Positions 1 through 8,521 of a stretch of DNA of 64,000 bases are shown one piece after another. The stretch lies in contig CAVSDD010000006.1 of NCBI GenBank assembly GCA_963726795.1, positions 744,001 to 808,000 on the forward strand. Reading direction: 5' to 3'. A model generated the notes under the pieces. It saw only the letters and a program-made list of their open reading frames with translations. It was not told where the DNA came from and did no database searches. Made by a program: the position numbers and the translations under genes. Within the stretch, counting starts at the first letter, position 1, and every line of letters begins with the position of its first letter. The DNA comes from Hyphomicrobium_A sp963726795. Its GTDB lineage: Bacteria > Pseudomonadota > Alphaproteobacteria > Rhizobiales > Hyphomicrobiaceae.

Positions 1-294
1 CGCAACGGGCGGGCGTACGAACTGCAGCGTGTCGTAGATGGCGAAGCCGGCCGTCACGACGCCGCCCGGCGAATTGATGTACATCGAGATTTCTTTTTTC
101 GGGTTCTCCGCCTCGAGGAACAGGAGCTGCATGCAGACCGAAGCCGCCATGTGGTCCTCGATCGGCCCGGTCACGAAAATGATGCGCTCCTTGAGCAGCC
201 GCGAGGGCAGATCATAGCCGCGCTCGCCACGGTTCGTCTGTTCGACGACCATCGGCCAGAACGTGTTCGTTAAAGTCCCGACTGGATCGCGCAT
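1..294 (-). CDS. clpP: ATP-dependent Clp protease proteolytic subunit (N-terminal part)
   Basis: ClpP is the serine peptidase that forms the double-heptamer chamber used by ClpA and ClpX in cytosolic protein turnover. The visible 98 codons carry the family hallmarks MVVEQTNRGERGYD, RLLKERIIFVTGPI, FLEAENPKKEI and YINSPGGVVTAG. The catalytic Ser and His lie beyond the window edge, so the gene is partial at its 3' end. I chose the ATG at 294 because AGAGGA sits nine bases upstream; an in-frame ATG at 303 is too close to that ribosome site. It follows tig on the same strand, the usual alphaproteobacterial order. Identification is firm. Confidence 0.96.
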   Translation of the reverse strand, partial: MRDPVGTLTNTFWPMVVEQTNRGERGYDLPSRLLKERIIFVTGPIEDHMAASVCMQLLFLEAENPKKEISMYINSPGGVVTAGFAIYDTLQFVRPPVA

Positions 295-427
295 GGCTTC
301 CATTCCTCTGGGGTCGTATCAGGTCGAAGTGCCCGCATCAGGAATCGCGGGGGTGTCTCTTTGTGGGTGGCGGGACCGCGCCGTGCAAGCCCCCCGCCTC
401 CCCTAATCCATTCCGACCGGGCGCGAC

Positions 428-1786
428 TTAAGCGCTGGTCGCGGTATCCGCCTTCTGGAACAGCTCTTCCTTGGCCACTTTCTTGGCCGGCGGACTTGAC
501 CTTCTCCAGAATGAAATCGACGACCTTGTCCTCGAAAATCGGAGCGCGAAGCTCTGCCAGCGCGCCTGGCGTCTTCTCGTAATATTCGTAAACCGCCTTC
601 TCCTGGCCGGGGAAGCGGCGGGCCTGCTCGATCAGGGCGCGGCGCATCTCGTCCTGCGTGATCTTGATCTCGTTGCGCTCGCCGATCTCGCCGACGACGA
701 GACCAAGGCGTACTCGGCGCTCGGCAATGCGGTGGTACTCGGCGCGCATCTCGTCCTCGGACTTGCCTTCGTCCGCCAAGGTCTTGCCCGACTGACGCAG
801 ATTCTCGTTGAGTTGCCGCCACATGGCCTCGAACTCGTTCTCGACGAGCGATCGGCGGCAGCTCGAAGGTGTGCGCCTTTTCGAGCTCGTCCAGCAATTC
901 GCGCTTGAGCTTCAGGCGCGCTGCACTCTCGTACTCGCGCGCGATCTGCGCCTGCACGAGTTCCTTGAGCTTGTCGAGGCCCTCGGCCCCGAACGTCTTC
1001 GCGAATTCATCGTCGATCGCGGGCGCCGAGGGCGCGGCGACCTCCTTGACCTTGACGTCGAACACCGCCTCCTTGCCGGCAAGCGCGGCAACGGGATAGT
1101 CGGCCGGGAACGTCGCCTTGACGTTGCGTTCCTCGCCAGCCTTGGCGCCCGTGATGCCTTCCTCGAAGCCCGGTATGAAGCCGCCCTGGCCGAGCACGAT
1201 CGGGAGCATCCTCTGCCGTGCCGCCCTCGAATGCCTCGCCGTCGATCTTGCCAGCGAAGTCGACCGTGACGCGATCGCCGTCGCCGCCGCGCGGCCGTCT
1301 TCCGGCGTCCAGGTCGTGTTGCGCGAAGCCAGCTCGCCAATCGCCTTGTCGACGGCGTCGGCGCCCACGTCGGCGACGAGGCGCTCGAGCTTCAGCTACT
1401 TGAAGTCGGCGAGCTCGAACTCGGGCAGCACCTCGAAACTCATCGGAGTAGGCAAGGTCGGCCTCGCCGGCGAGCACGCGCTCGATCTCGGCTTGGTCCT
1501 CGGGCAGGCTGACGTTGGGCTGCATGGCCGGGCGCTCTTTGCGGTCGGCGATGGCCTGCGAGCTCGTCTCCTTGACCGCATCCTGCAGCACCTCGGCCAT
1601 CAGCGAGCGGCCGAACATTTTGCGCAGGTGCGGCTCAGGCACCTTGCCCTTACGGAAACCCTTGAGCTGCACCCGGTCCTTCATCGCGCCCAGACGCTCG
1701 GTGAAGCGGCGTCCGAGCTCATCGGCGCCGACCACGACCTTGAGCGTGCGCTTCAGGCCTTCGTTGCTGGTTTCCGTGATCTGCAT
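428..1786 (-). CDS. tig: Trigger factor, frame-broken
   Basis: Trigger factor is the ribosome-bound chaperone and peptidyl-prolyl isomerase that meets nascent chains at the exit tunnel. The N-terminal ribosome-binding domain is clear (GFRKGKVPEPHLRKMFG), followed by the FKBP-like domain (VTVDFAGKIDGEAFEGG, VLGQGGFIPGFEEG) and the helical C-terminal domain, ending KADTATSA-stop. The reading frame breaks near 1445, 1295, 1210, 855 and 490, and an in-frame TAG lies at 1396-1398 inside the segment ELADFK-LKLERLVADV. Four of the five shifts are one extra base and the one near 1295 is a missing base. The full locus length (453 codons) fits the family. Either the read quality is poor here or the gene is decayed; gyrA breaks elsewhere favour sequencing error, although the density here is higher. 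Confidence 0.9.
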
Positions 1787-1850
1787 TGTCTCTTCAAACC
1801 TGATCCTGAAAGCGCTCTCGACACGAGAAGCGGAGCTTAGCCTGGCTCGT

Positions 1851-1935
<85 letters not shown>

Positions 1936-2242
1936 GCGCCGACCGAGCCTCAGGGTAGGCTTGCGCCCACCCGCAGAGCCGCGCTTTCGCTTGGCCTCTT
2001 GCTTGGCTAAAGGGAACGGTCGGATGAACATATATCTGGCGGGCGGCGATAAAATCAACGCCATTCGCGCCGGGGGGCCGCAGACCGCAATTTGCCAGCT
2101 GCCGGGTGCGTTTCGACGGCAAATTTCGCCCCTTAAAATGCTCGTTTACTAGGCGTCCGCGTGCTTCGCCCCTCATTTGCGATGCGCCCGGCACATAGTT
2201 AGTGTTCCAGCTCCATCGCCCCCGAATCGTCAGGAGAAACGT
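1936..2242. other. Intergenic region between tRNA-Leu and cysteine synthase
   Basis: About 307 bases hold the divergent upstream regions of tRNA-Leu (minus) and cysK (plus). The ribosome site CAGGAG (2231-2236) is the only element I can place with confidence. I see no convincing conserved promoter, riboswitch or operator here. Confidence 0.5.
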
Positions 2243-3292
2243 GTGGCAGCAAGCTTAAGTGTTGCCGACGCCGTCGGACGCACGCCGTTGATCCGCCTCA
2301 GGCGCGCTTCGGAAGAAACCGGGTGCGAAATCCTCGGAAAGGCCGAGTTCATGAACCCCGGTCAGTCGGTCAAGGACCGGGCCGCCTTGGGGATCATCCG
2401 CGATGCGGTCGCGCGGGGACAGCTCAAACCCGGCGGCACGATCGTGGAAGGCACCGCCGGCAACACCGGAATCGGGCTGACGCTGATCGGCAGCGCGCTC
2501 GGCTATCGCTCGGTCATCGTTATCCCCGTCACGCAGTCTGAGGAAAAAAAGCAGACGCTGCGCCTCCTTGGCGCGGAGCTGGTCGAGGTGCCGGCCGTGC
2601 CGTACCGCGACCCCAACAACTACGTGAAGTATTCAGCCCGCCTCGCCGAAGCGCTCGGTGAAACAGATCCAGCCGGTGCGCTTTGGGCCAACCAGTTCGA
2701 CAACACCGCGAACCGCGACATCCATACGACCATGACGGCCGAGGAAATCTGGGCCGACACGAACGGCAAAGTCGACGGGTTCGTGTCTGCGGTGGGATCA
2801 GGCGGCACACTCGGCGGCGTCTCGCGCGGGCTCAAGGCCAAGCGCTCCAGTATCACGATCGCACTCGCCGACCCGCCGGGCTCCGCACTTTATTCGTACT
2901 ACACGACCGGCACGCTGAAGGCCGAAGGCTCCTCGGTCAGCGAAGGCATCGGCCAAGGCCGCATCACCAAGAACCTCGAGGGCGCGCCGATCGATCGCGC
3001 ATACCAAATTCCCGACGACGAAGCTTTGAACATCGTCTTCGGCCTCGTCGCCGAGGAGGGTCTGTGCCTTGGCGCCTCGAGCGGCGTCAATGTGGCGGGC
3101 GCCATCCGCCTCGCCCGCGACCTCGGGCCCGGTCACACGATTGTAACGATGCTTTGCGATCCCGGCACCCGCTACCAGTCGAGGTTGTTCAACCCCGTCT
3201 TTCTCAAGTCGAAATCCCTGCCGATACCGGCCTGGCTTGCCTCAGTCCCGCGACCATTGCCCGCCGTGTTCGCCCAATCCACGGTCGCCTAG
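2243..3292 (+). CDS. cysK: Cysteine synthase A (O-acetylserine sulfhydrylase)
   Basis: This PLP enzyme makes cysteine from O-acetylserine and sulfide in the cytosol. The N-terminal GRTPLIRL, the Schiff-base lysine in NPGQSVKDRAA (Lys44), the substrate loop GTAGNTGIGL, the phosphate-binding SAVGSGGTLGG and the C-terminal LGASSGVNVAGA are all present over 349 residues, slightly longer than E. coli CysK because of a C-terminal tail. The start is GTG at 2243 with CAGGAG six bases upstream; longer readings begin with a low-complexity segment absent from the family. The next gene, a sulfurtransferase, also handles cysteine-derived sulfur, which suggests related function. A cystathionine beta-synthase-like role is possible but the motif set favours CysK. 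Confidence 0.9.
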   Translation: MAASLSVADAVGRTPLIRLRRASEETGCEILGKAEFMNPGQSVKDRAALGIIRDAVARGQLKPGGTIVEGTAGNTGIGLTLIGSALGYRSVIVIPVTQSEEKKQTLRLLGAELVEVPAVPYRDPNNYVKYSARLAEALGETDPAGALWANQFDNTANRDIHTTMTAEEIWADTNGKVDGFVSAVGSGGTLGGVSRGLKAKRSSITIALADPPGSALYSYYTTGTLKAEGSSVSEGIGQGRITKNLEGAPIDRAYQIPDDEALNIVFGLVAEEGLCLGASSGVNVAGAIRLARDLGPGHTIVTMLCDPGTRYQSRLFNPVFLKSKSLPIPAWLASVPRPLPAVFAQSTVA

Positions 3293-3414
3293 CCGCGAAT
3301 TGCTACCGGCAAAGCCTTGCAGGCGGACCCACTTTTGCCTATGTCGGCAGCAAATAACCGCGCGCGCCGACCAATGCCGCGGATGCCCAGAAATCGAGGA
3401 ACCGGAGAGGGATC

Positions 3415-4278
3415 GTGCTCAACACCGCCAAGAAGTGGATCGTCGATACCGACTGGCTCGCCGAGCACCTGAATGCCCCCGACCTTGTCGTCTTCGACGG
3501 AAGCTGGCACCTGCCGACCGCAAACCGCGACCCGAAGGCCGAGTACCTCGCCGGTCACATTCCAGGCGCCCTGTTCTTCGACATCGACGATCTGTCGGAT
3601 GAGCGCTCCAAGCTCCCGCACATGCTCCCCTCCACCGTCAAGTTCGCTTCGCGCATGAAGAAGATGGGCGTCGGCGATGGCATGCGCATCGTCGTCTATG
3701 ACACCATCGGGCTCTTCTCTGCTGCACGCGTCTGGTGGACGTTCCGCGCCATGGGACACGAGGACGTGGCCGTGCTCAACGGTGGCCTCAAGAAGTGGAA
3801 AGCCGATGGCCACCCGGTCGAGGACGGCCTGCCGCGTCCGCGCACCGAGCGTCATTTCTCGCCGCTCTTGAATGCGTCGCTCGTGCGCGACATGGACGAC
3901 ATCAAGGCCGTGATCGCGAAGAAGTCGGCGCAGATCGTCGACGCGCGTCCCGCGGGGCGCTTCGCGGGCACCGATCCCGAGCCGCGTCCGGGTTTGCGCG
4001 GCGGCCATCTGCCGGGCTCGCGCAGCGTGCCTTCGCAAACGCTGCTCAATGACGATGGCACGTTGAAGCCCGCCGAGGAGCTGCAGAGGATCTTCGCCGG
4101 CGCCGGCATCAATCCTTCGCAGCCGGTGATCACCGCGTGCGGATCGGGCGTTACCGCGTCGATCCTGTCGCTCGCTCTCGCCGTGCTCGGCCAGACGAAT
4201 GCGGCTGTCTATGATGGCAGCTGGGCCGAGTGGGGCGCGGATAAGACCGTGCCGGTCGAGACCGGGCCGCCGGCGTAA
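3415..4278 (+). CDS. sseA: 3-mercaptopyruvate sulfurtransferase
   Basis: It transfers sulfur from 3-mercaptopyruvate (or thiosulfate) to cyanide or thiol acceptors. There are two rhodanese domains, an inactive N-terminal one (about residues 10-140) and a catalytic C-terminal one (about 165-285). The active-site loop ACGSGVTA carries Cys242; the CGSGVT form is typical of mercaptopyruvate sulfurtransferases rather than thiosulfate-specific rhodaneses (CRKGVT). The interdomain signature SGRFxGxxPEPR is present as AGRFAGTDPEPRPGLRGGH. It starts at GTG 3415 behind a GGAGAGGG ribosome site and follows cysK by 122 bases. Confidence 0.93.
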   Translation: MLNTAKKWIVDTDWLAEHLNAPDLVVFDGSWHLPTANRDPKAEYLAGHIPGALFFDIDDLSDERSKLPHMLPSTVKFASRMKKMGVGDGMRIVVYDTIGLFSAARVWWTFRAMGHEDVAVLNGGLKKWKADGHPVEDGLPRPRTERHFSPLLNASLVRDMDDIKAVIAKKSAQIVDARPAGRFAGTDPEPRPGLRGGHLPGSRSVPSQTLLNDDGTLKPAEELQRIFAGAGINPSQPVITACGSGVTASILSLALAVLGQTNAAVYDGSWAEWGADKTVPVETGPPA

Positions 4279-4280
4279 CC

Positions 4281-4535
4281 TCAGCCGTTCTTCAGCTTGA
4301 AGACGAGGATCGTGCCCGCAAGCACGAACGTCACGGCGTTGGCGAGGATCAGCGGCAGGTCGCCGATCAGCGCGCCGTAGATCAGCCACGCGGTGACACC
4401 TGCAACGAGAATCAGGAACATCCCGAGCGAGATGTCGTGGGTCGAGCCGGTCCGCACCGTCTTGACGACCTGCGGCACGAACGCAACCGTGGTGAGCGTG
4501 CCGGCAAGCATGCCTATCGCCGTGATATCGAACAT
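4281..4535 (-). CDS. SemiSWEET-type sugar transporter
   Basis: This 84-residue protein has three predicted membrane helices and the PQ-loop signature FVPQVVKTVRTGSTHDIS, which identifies the bacterial SemiSWEET family. SemiSWEETs dimerise to form a sugar uniporter in the inner membrane. Its length matches the family (85-100 residues). It converges on sseA with two bases between stop codons. The substrate cannot be read from sequence. Confidence 0.85.
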   Translation of the reverse strand: MFDITAIGMLAGTLTTVAFVPQVVKTVRTGSTHDISLGMFLILVAGVTAWLIYGALIGDLPLILANAVTFVLAGTILVFKLKNG

Positions 4536-4690
4536 GATGCTCCTCTGATCGGGCGGGCGCGTCTATGGGCCAACGCAGCGCGGCGGCATCAGTTGCGGGC
4601 GCTCAGCCATCTCATGCAGGCTTTAGGCAATTTGACGCTCGGCAGCGAGCCTTCATCCGGACGAACTTTCGCGTTTCGGGCTTGCTGAAT

Positions 4691-5014
4691 TCAGACGAAT
4701 TCGAGCGTCGGTATCTCGTCGAGATTGATCTTGCGGGCCGCAAGCCACGCATCGTGGGCGGCCTGCATCCGCAGCCAAAGGTCCGGGCCATTGCCGAACA
4801 GCTTGCCGAGGCGCACGGCCGTCGCCGGCGTCACCGGCTTCTTACCCTTGCAGATGTCGTTGAGGTGCTGGCGCGTGATCCCAAGCATCGCGGCGATCGC
4901 AACCTTCGTGAGGTCCGGCTGCTGCTCCTTCACCGCAGGCAGCACCGTGTCGCTCAGCAGCGCGCCGGGATGCGTCGGGGCGCGCTTCGGGTCACGGGTG
5001 GCGCTATGCGGCAT
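4691..5014 (-). CDS. higA: HigA-family antitoxin (XRE-type DNA-binding protein)
   Basis: The 107-residue protein begins with THPGALLSDTVLPA, typical of HigA/VapI antitoxins, and contains an XRE helix-turn-helix (about residues 33-85: VAIAAMLGITRQHLNDIC, then VTPATAVRLGKLFG). HigA neutralises HigB and represses the operon. The ATG at 5014 has GGAG ten bases upstream. It follows higB by 22 bases, giving the toxin-first order characteristic of HigBA. The two palindromes upstream of higB are its likely operators. Confidence 0.9.
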   Translation of the reverse strand: MPHSATRDPKRAPTHPGALLSDTVLPAVKEQQPDLTKVAIAAMLGITRQHLNDICKGKKPVTPATAVRLGKLFGNGPDLWLRMQAAHDAWLAARKINLDEIPTLEFV

Positions 5015-5036
5015 AGGGGCTCTCCTCGTTGTAACG

Positions 5037-5309
5037 CTAGTGGTATTGTTCAAAGTCGACTTCAAACGCGTCGCCGTCCTCGAACTCGAACGTGATGCAC
5101 CAAGGTCCATTGACATGCACTGAGTATCGCCTTGGCTTGCCCTGCAAGCCGTGGAAATTGAAACCGGGCAGGTGCATGCTCTTAGGCTCCGTGGCAGCGT
5201 CAAGTGCGTCGAGGCGCTGCCTGATCCGCTTGTGAAATTTCTGGTCGATCTTGGAATGCGATCCTTCCCAAAGCTGAGCAAGCTGCTTGCTGCGGAAAGT
5301 CTTGATCAT
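5037..5309 (-). CDS. higB: HigB-family toxin (RelE/ParE superfamily mRNA interferase)
   Basis: The 90-residue protein MIKTFRSKQLAQLWEG... has the HigB fold signatures: a basic helical N-terminus, LDALDAA, LPGFNFHGLQGKPRRYSV and the C-terminal WCITFEFEDGDAFEVDF. HigB toxins cleave ribosome-bound mRNA. I chose ATG 5309; a TTG six bases upstream is less likely. No clear ribosome site precedes the ATG, which lies only nine bases from the first operator, so the transcript is probably leaderless or nearly so. It is paired with higA downstream. Confidence 0.9.
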   Translation of the reverse strand: MIKTFRSKQLAQLWEGSHSKIDQKFHKRIRQRLDALDAATEPKSMHLPGFNFHGLQGKPRRYSVHVNGPWCITFEFEDGDAFEVDFEQYH

Positions 5310-5317
5310 GGACAAGA

Positions 5318-5352
5318 GTAAGCTAATTGCTTACAGTAAGCAAGTCGCTTAC
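5318..5352. promoter_or_regulatory. Tandem palindromic operators of higBA
   Basis: Two 17-bp palindromes, 5318-5334 and 5336-5352, each have the form GTAAGC-N5-GCTTAC with perfect 6-bp half-sites and different centres. Their centres are 18 bp apart. They sit immediately upstream of higB. This is what a dimeric XRE repressor binding site looks like; HigA binding is inferred from position. Confidence 0.8.
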
Positions 5353-5513
5353 GTTCGAGCGGCTTGGGCGACTCGGATGGCACACCGCGGCGTCTACTGC
5401 GCGCGTGACAGTGCGAGACAGGATGCGTCGTTCTGTGGAAAAAGGGTCCTCGATGCACCAGGAATTCGAGACCGGATTATCAGAACCGAGTTGAACCAAC
5501 GTCTTGATAAAAT

Positions 5514-5588
5514 TGGTGAGCCCGGATGGGATCGAACCATCGACACCTTGATTAAAAGTCAAGTGCTCTACCACTGAGCTACGGGCCC
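5514..5588 (-). tRNA. tRNA-Lys (UUU)
   Basis: The reverse complement is a 75-nt cloverleaf with encoded CCA. The acceptor GGGCCCG pairs with CGGGCTC (one G-U pair), the anticodon stem CTTGA/TCAAG encloses CTTTTAA with anticodon TTT, and the T arm reads GATGGTTCGATCCCATC. Confidence 0.96.
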
Positions 5589-5823
5589 CCGGGGACGTCC
5601 GAGTGCCCGTGCTTGTAGGGGCGGGTGCGGGCACGGTCAAGGCGAGCGCCTCGGAGGTGCTGAGCGCCCTGCGAAAAGATAACAGCGAAAAATAGCACCC
5701 AAGACTCAGGGCTCAGTCTCCGCTTCCGTCCCTGCTGAAATCGGCCCGGCGCCCTTGGCATCGCCTTTAGGACAAGGCACACTCACTGGTCCAATACTTC
5801 AGAAAATATTTGGGAGGAACTAC

Positions 5824-6225
5824 ATGCCACAAGGAGTGACGTCCGCCAGCCTCATCGTCGTGATTCTGGTCGGTGCCGCCGTCGGCGCCGCGGTCGGCGG
5901 AATGCTGGGAACGACCGAGCTGTCGCCGGTCGCTATCGCCTTGGCGTCGGGATTCATCGCAACCATCGCGGCCGTGATCGCACGATACAAATTGCTCAAT
6001 CGTCTGTCGGGCGCAGGGCCGGACGACACGCGGATGCCGACGCTTGTCGCCGTCTTCGCCGTCATCGCCTCGATCGCGGGAAGTCTTGCCGGCAAGGAGA
6101 TCATTGACGATGCCGGCACCTACTCTGCCGTGTGGCTCGGAACGGTCGCCGGCATGACGTCGGCGATCCTGATGGCCCTCCTCATGATCACGTACCACAT
6201 GAACCCCGAGCCCCGCCGCGTCTGA
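5824..6225 (+). CDS. Small multi-pass membrane protein of unknown function
   Basis: The 133-residue protein has about four hydrophobic stretches: two near the N-terminus (SASLIVVILVGAAVGAAVGG, then IALASGFIATIAAVIA) and two in the C-terminal half (TLVAVFAVIASIAGSLAG and VWLGTVAGMTSAILMALLM). I do not recognise a family. The ATG at 5824 follows GGGAGG; the longer reading from 5755 has no ribosome site. It stands alone between tRNA-Lys and an EamA transporter and is followed by a hairpin. Confidence 0.7.
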   Translation: MPQGVTSASLIVVILVGAAVGAAVGGMLGTTELSPVAIALASGFIATIAAVIARYKLLNRLSGAGPDDTRMPTLVAVFAVIASIAGSLAGKEIIDDAGTYSAVWLGTVAGMTSAILMALLMITYHMNPEPRRV

Positions 6226-6255
6226 CCGGCACGCGGCTTAGGTTCTCGTACCACC

Positions 6256-6289
6256 TGCGGGGAGCGCGGCTTGCGTTGCGCTCCCCGCA
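6256..6289 (+). terminator. Stem-loop after the small membrane protein
   Basis: A perfect 12-bp inverted repeat (TGCGGGGAGCGC at 6256-6267, GCGCTCCCCGCA at 6278-6289) lies 30 bases after the stop codon. No T-tract follows, so termination is possible but unproven. Confidence 0.5.
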
Positions 6290-6349
6290 AACGTGTGATG
6301 CGAAATACCGATTAGGCGGTGCAGGCCGCGTGCGCTATGACGGCGCGCC

Positions 6350-7309
6350 ATGGATAAGCCCGCCCACGAAAAGCTCGAAGAAAACTCCGCGCCGAGCGGC
6401 GCCGGCATCAGCGCGCACGCCGCCGATCGCTTGAAGGCGGTCGGGCTCATGTGCATCGCGGTCACGCTGTTTGCCGGTCTCGACACCTCGGCCAAGTATC
6501 TCGAGACGCGCGCCGGCTTGCCCACCATGCAGATCGTGTGGGCGCGCTTCACCGGGCAATTCCTGATCATGCTGACGTTCCTCACCGCGCTGCCGGTCAG
6601 CGCGCTGTTTGGCACGCGCAAGCTCAAGCTCGAGATGTTCCGCTCGCTGCTGATGGTGTCGACGACGGCGTGCAACTTCCTGGCGCTGCAGTATCTGCGC
6701 CTCGACCAGACGGTGACGGTGGTGTTCCTGGCGCCCCTCGTCGTGGCGGCGCTCGCGGGGCCGGTGCTCGGCGAATGGGTCGGCTGGCGGCGCGGGATCG
6801 CGATCTTTGTCGGGTTCCTCGGCATCCTCATCGTGGTGCGACCGGGCGTTGCAGGATTGCATCCGGCATTCGCACTCGCGTTCGGCGCGATGCTGGCCTA
6901 CGCCATCTTCATGCTGCTGACGCGCCACCTCGCGGCCTACGACACCCCGCTCGTGATGCTGTTCTACTCGGTGCTGCTCGGCGCGGTGGGGCTTGCGCCC
7001 TTCGCACTGTGGAACTGGGTGTGGCCCGCGAGCGCGCTGCAATGGCTGCTGCTGGGGGGCCTCGGCGTACTCGGCGGCACGGGGCATTATTTCTTCATCC
7101 ACGCCTACCGGTTGGCGCCGGCATCCTCGGTCGCGCCGTTCCTCTATCTCCAGCTGCTGAGCATGGTCGCGTTCGGGTTCGCGGTGTTTTCCGACGTGCC
7201 TGACGTGTGGACGCTGGCTGGGTCCGTCGTGATCATCGGCTCAGGCGTTTATCTCATCCACCGCGAGCGCGTGACGCGGACGCCGATCGCGGCCGTGGAA
7301 CCGCTCTAA
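6350..7309 (+). CDS. DMT-superfamily (EamA) transporter
   Basis: The 319-residue protein has ten hydrophobic helices arranged as two EamA repeats, the second starting near residue 175 (FALAFGAMLAYAIFMLLTRH). This is the standard drug/metabolite transporter layout (S-adenosylmethionine uptake or metabolite efflux in known members). A 25-residue polar N-terminus precedes the first helix. Its stop overlaps the tgt stop by four bases, so the two genes converge. The substrate is not predictable. Confidence 0.85.
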   Translation: MDKPAHEKLEENSAPSGAGISAHAADRLKAVGLMCIAVTLFAGLDTSAKYLETRAGLPTMQIVWARFTGQFLIMLTFLTALPVSALFGTRKLKLEMFRSLLMVSTTACNFLALQYLRLDQTVTVVFLAPLVVAALAGPVLGEWVGWRRGIAIFVGFLGILIVVRPGVAGLHPAFALAFGAMLAYAIFMLLTRHLAAYDTPLVMLFYSVLLGAVGLAPFALWNWVWPASALQWLLLGGLGVLGGTGHYFFIHAYRLAPASSVAPFLYLQLLSMVAFGFAVFSDVPDVWTLAGSVVIIGSGVYLIHRERVTRTPIAAVEPL

Positions 7310-8445
7310 GCGAGCGTCGGCTTTGTAAGGCGCCGCTCGGTCTCGTCCGCCCAGGCGGCAAAGCGCTTCTCCGCGATCGCGGCGCGCACGGCTCCCATGA
7401 GCTGCTGATAGAACGCCGTGTTCGACCACGTGAGCAGCATCGAGCCCAACAGCTCGCCCGACTTGATCAGGTGATGCAGGTAGGCGCGCGAGTAGTCGCG
7501 CGCGGCGGGGCAGGAGCTTTCCGCATCGAGCGGCGCGTTGTCCTCGGCGTGGCAGGCGTTCTTGAGATTGACCGGGCCGCTCCAAGTATAGGCGAGACCG
7601 TGGCGGCCGTTGCGCGTGGGGAGCACGCAGTCGAACATGTCGATGCCGCGGGCGACCGAGCGGATCAGATCGGACGGCGTGCCGACGCCCATCAGGTAGC
7701 GCGGCTTTTCCTTGGGCAGCAGCGGCACGACGCCGTCGAGCGTCGCCAGCATGACCTCCTGCCCCTCGCCCACCGCCAGGCCGCCGACCGCGTAGCCGGG
7801 AAAATCCATGGCGACCAGCTCTTGCGCCGAGCGCGCGCGCAACTCCGCGTCCGTCCCACCCTGCACGATCGCAAACAGCGCCTGTCCGGGCTTGGCTATC
7901 TTCGCGAACGCCGCGCGCGAGCGCTCCGCCCAGCGCAACGACAATTCCATGGCGCGGATGACTTCACTGCGCTCGGCGGGAAGCTCCAAACACTCGTCCA
8001 ACTGCATCTGGATGTCGGCGCCGAGCAGGCACTGGATCTCGATGGCGCGTTCGGGCGAGAGCATGTGCGTCGCGCCGTCGAGGTGCGACTGGAAGCGCAC
8101 GCCCTCCTCGCTGATGGTGCGCAGCTTGCCGAGCGACATGACCTGGAAGCCGCCCGAGTCCGTCAGGATCGGGCCCTCCCAGCGCATGAACGCATGCAGG
8201 CCGCCAAGCCGAGCGATGCGCTCCGCGCCCGGCCGCAGCATCAGGTGATAGGTGTTGGCCAGCACGATGTCGGCGCCGGCGTCGCGTACCTGCTCGGGGT
8301 AGAGGCCCTTGACGGACCCGGCCGTGCCGACCGGCATGAACGCAGGCGTGCGGATGCGCCCGTGCGGCGTCGCGATCTCGCCCAGGCGCGCGGCGCCATC
8401 CTCGCCCAGCAGGCGAAATCCGAACGTGGGCAGCGCTTCCTGCAT
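7306..8445 (-). CDS. tgt: tRNA-guanine transglycosylase
   Basis: Tgt exchanges guanine-34 for preQ1 in tRNAs with GUN anticodons, a late step of queuosine synthesis. The protein shows FMPVGTAGSVKGLYPEQV, LANTYHLMLRPG, the nucleophile segment ILTDSGGFQVMSLG, GIDMFDCVLPTRNGRHG and the zinc-site region NACHAEDNAPLDAESSCPAARDYSRAYLHHL with its cysteines and histidine. Length (379 residues) is standard. I chose ATG 8445; a longer reading through the upstream inverted repeat adds non-conserved sequence. It is the last gene of a minus-strand run and follows queA, its pathway partner. Confidence 0.96.
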   Translation of the reverse strand: MQEALPTFGFRLLGEDGAARLGEIATPHGRIRTPAFMPVGTAGSVKGLYPEQVRDAGADIVLANTYHLMLRPGAERIARLGGLHAFMRWEGPILTDSGGFQVMSLGKLRTISEEGVRFQSHLDGATHMLSPERAIEIQCLLGADIQMQLDECLELPAERSEVIRAMELSLRWAERSRAAFAKIAKPGQALFAIVQGGTDAELRARSAQELVAMDFPGYAVGGLAVGEGQEVMLATLDGVVPLLPKEKPRYLMGVGTPSDLIRSVARGIDMFDCVLPTRNGRHGLAYTWSGPVNLKNACHAEDNAPLDAESSCPAARDYSRAYLHHLIKSGELLGSMLLTWSNTAFYQQLMGAVRAAIAEKRFAAWADETERRLTKPTLA

Positions 8446-8472
8446 GCGTTCCTTGGGCCGTAAACTCGCTAA

Positions 8473-8511
8473 CTTCACCTCTCCCATAGGGGCCCTATGG
8501 GAGAGGTGAAG
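8473..8511. repeat. Perfect 19-bp inverted repeat between queA and tgt
   Basis: The arms CTTCACCTCTCCCATAGGG and its exact complement are separated by one base (8492). It lies in the 76-base gap between the queA stop and the tgt start. Dispersed palindromes of the type CACCTCTCCC...GGGAGAGGTG are common in Hyphomicrobiales intergenic DNA, so this is probably a REP-like unit rather than a gene-specific signal. No T-tract follows. Confidence 0.8.
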
Positions 8512-8521
8512 CTCGTCTCTC

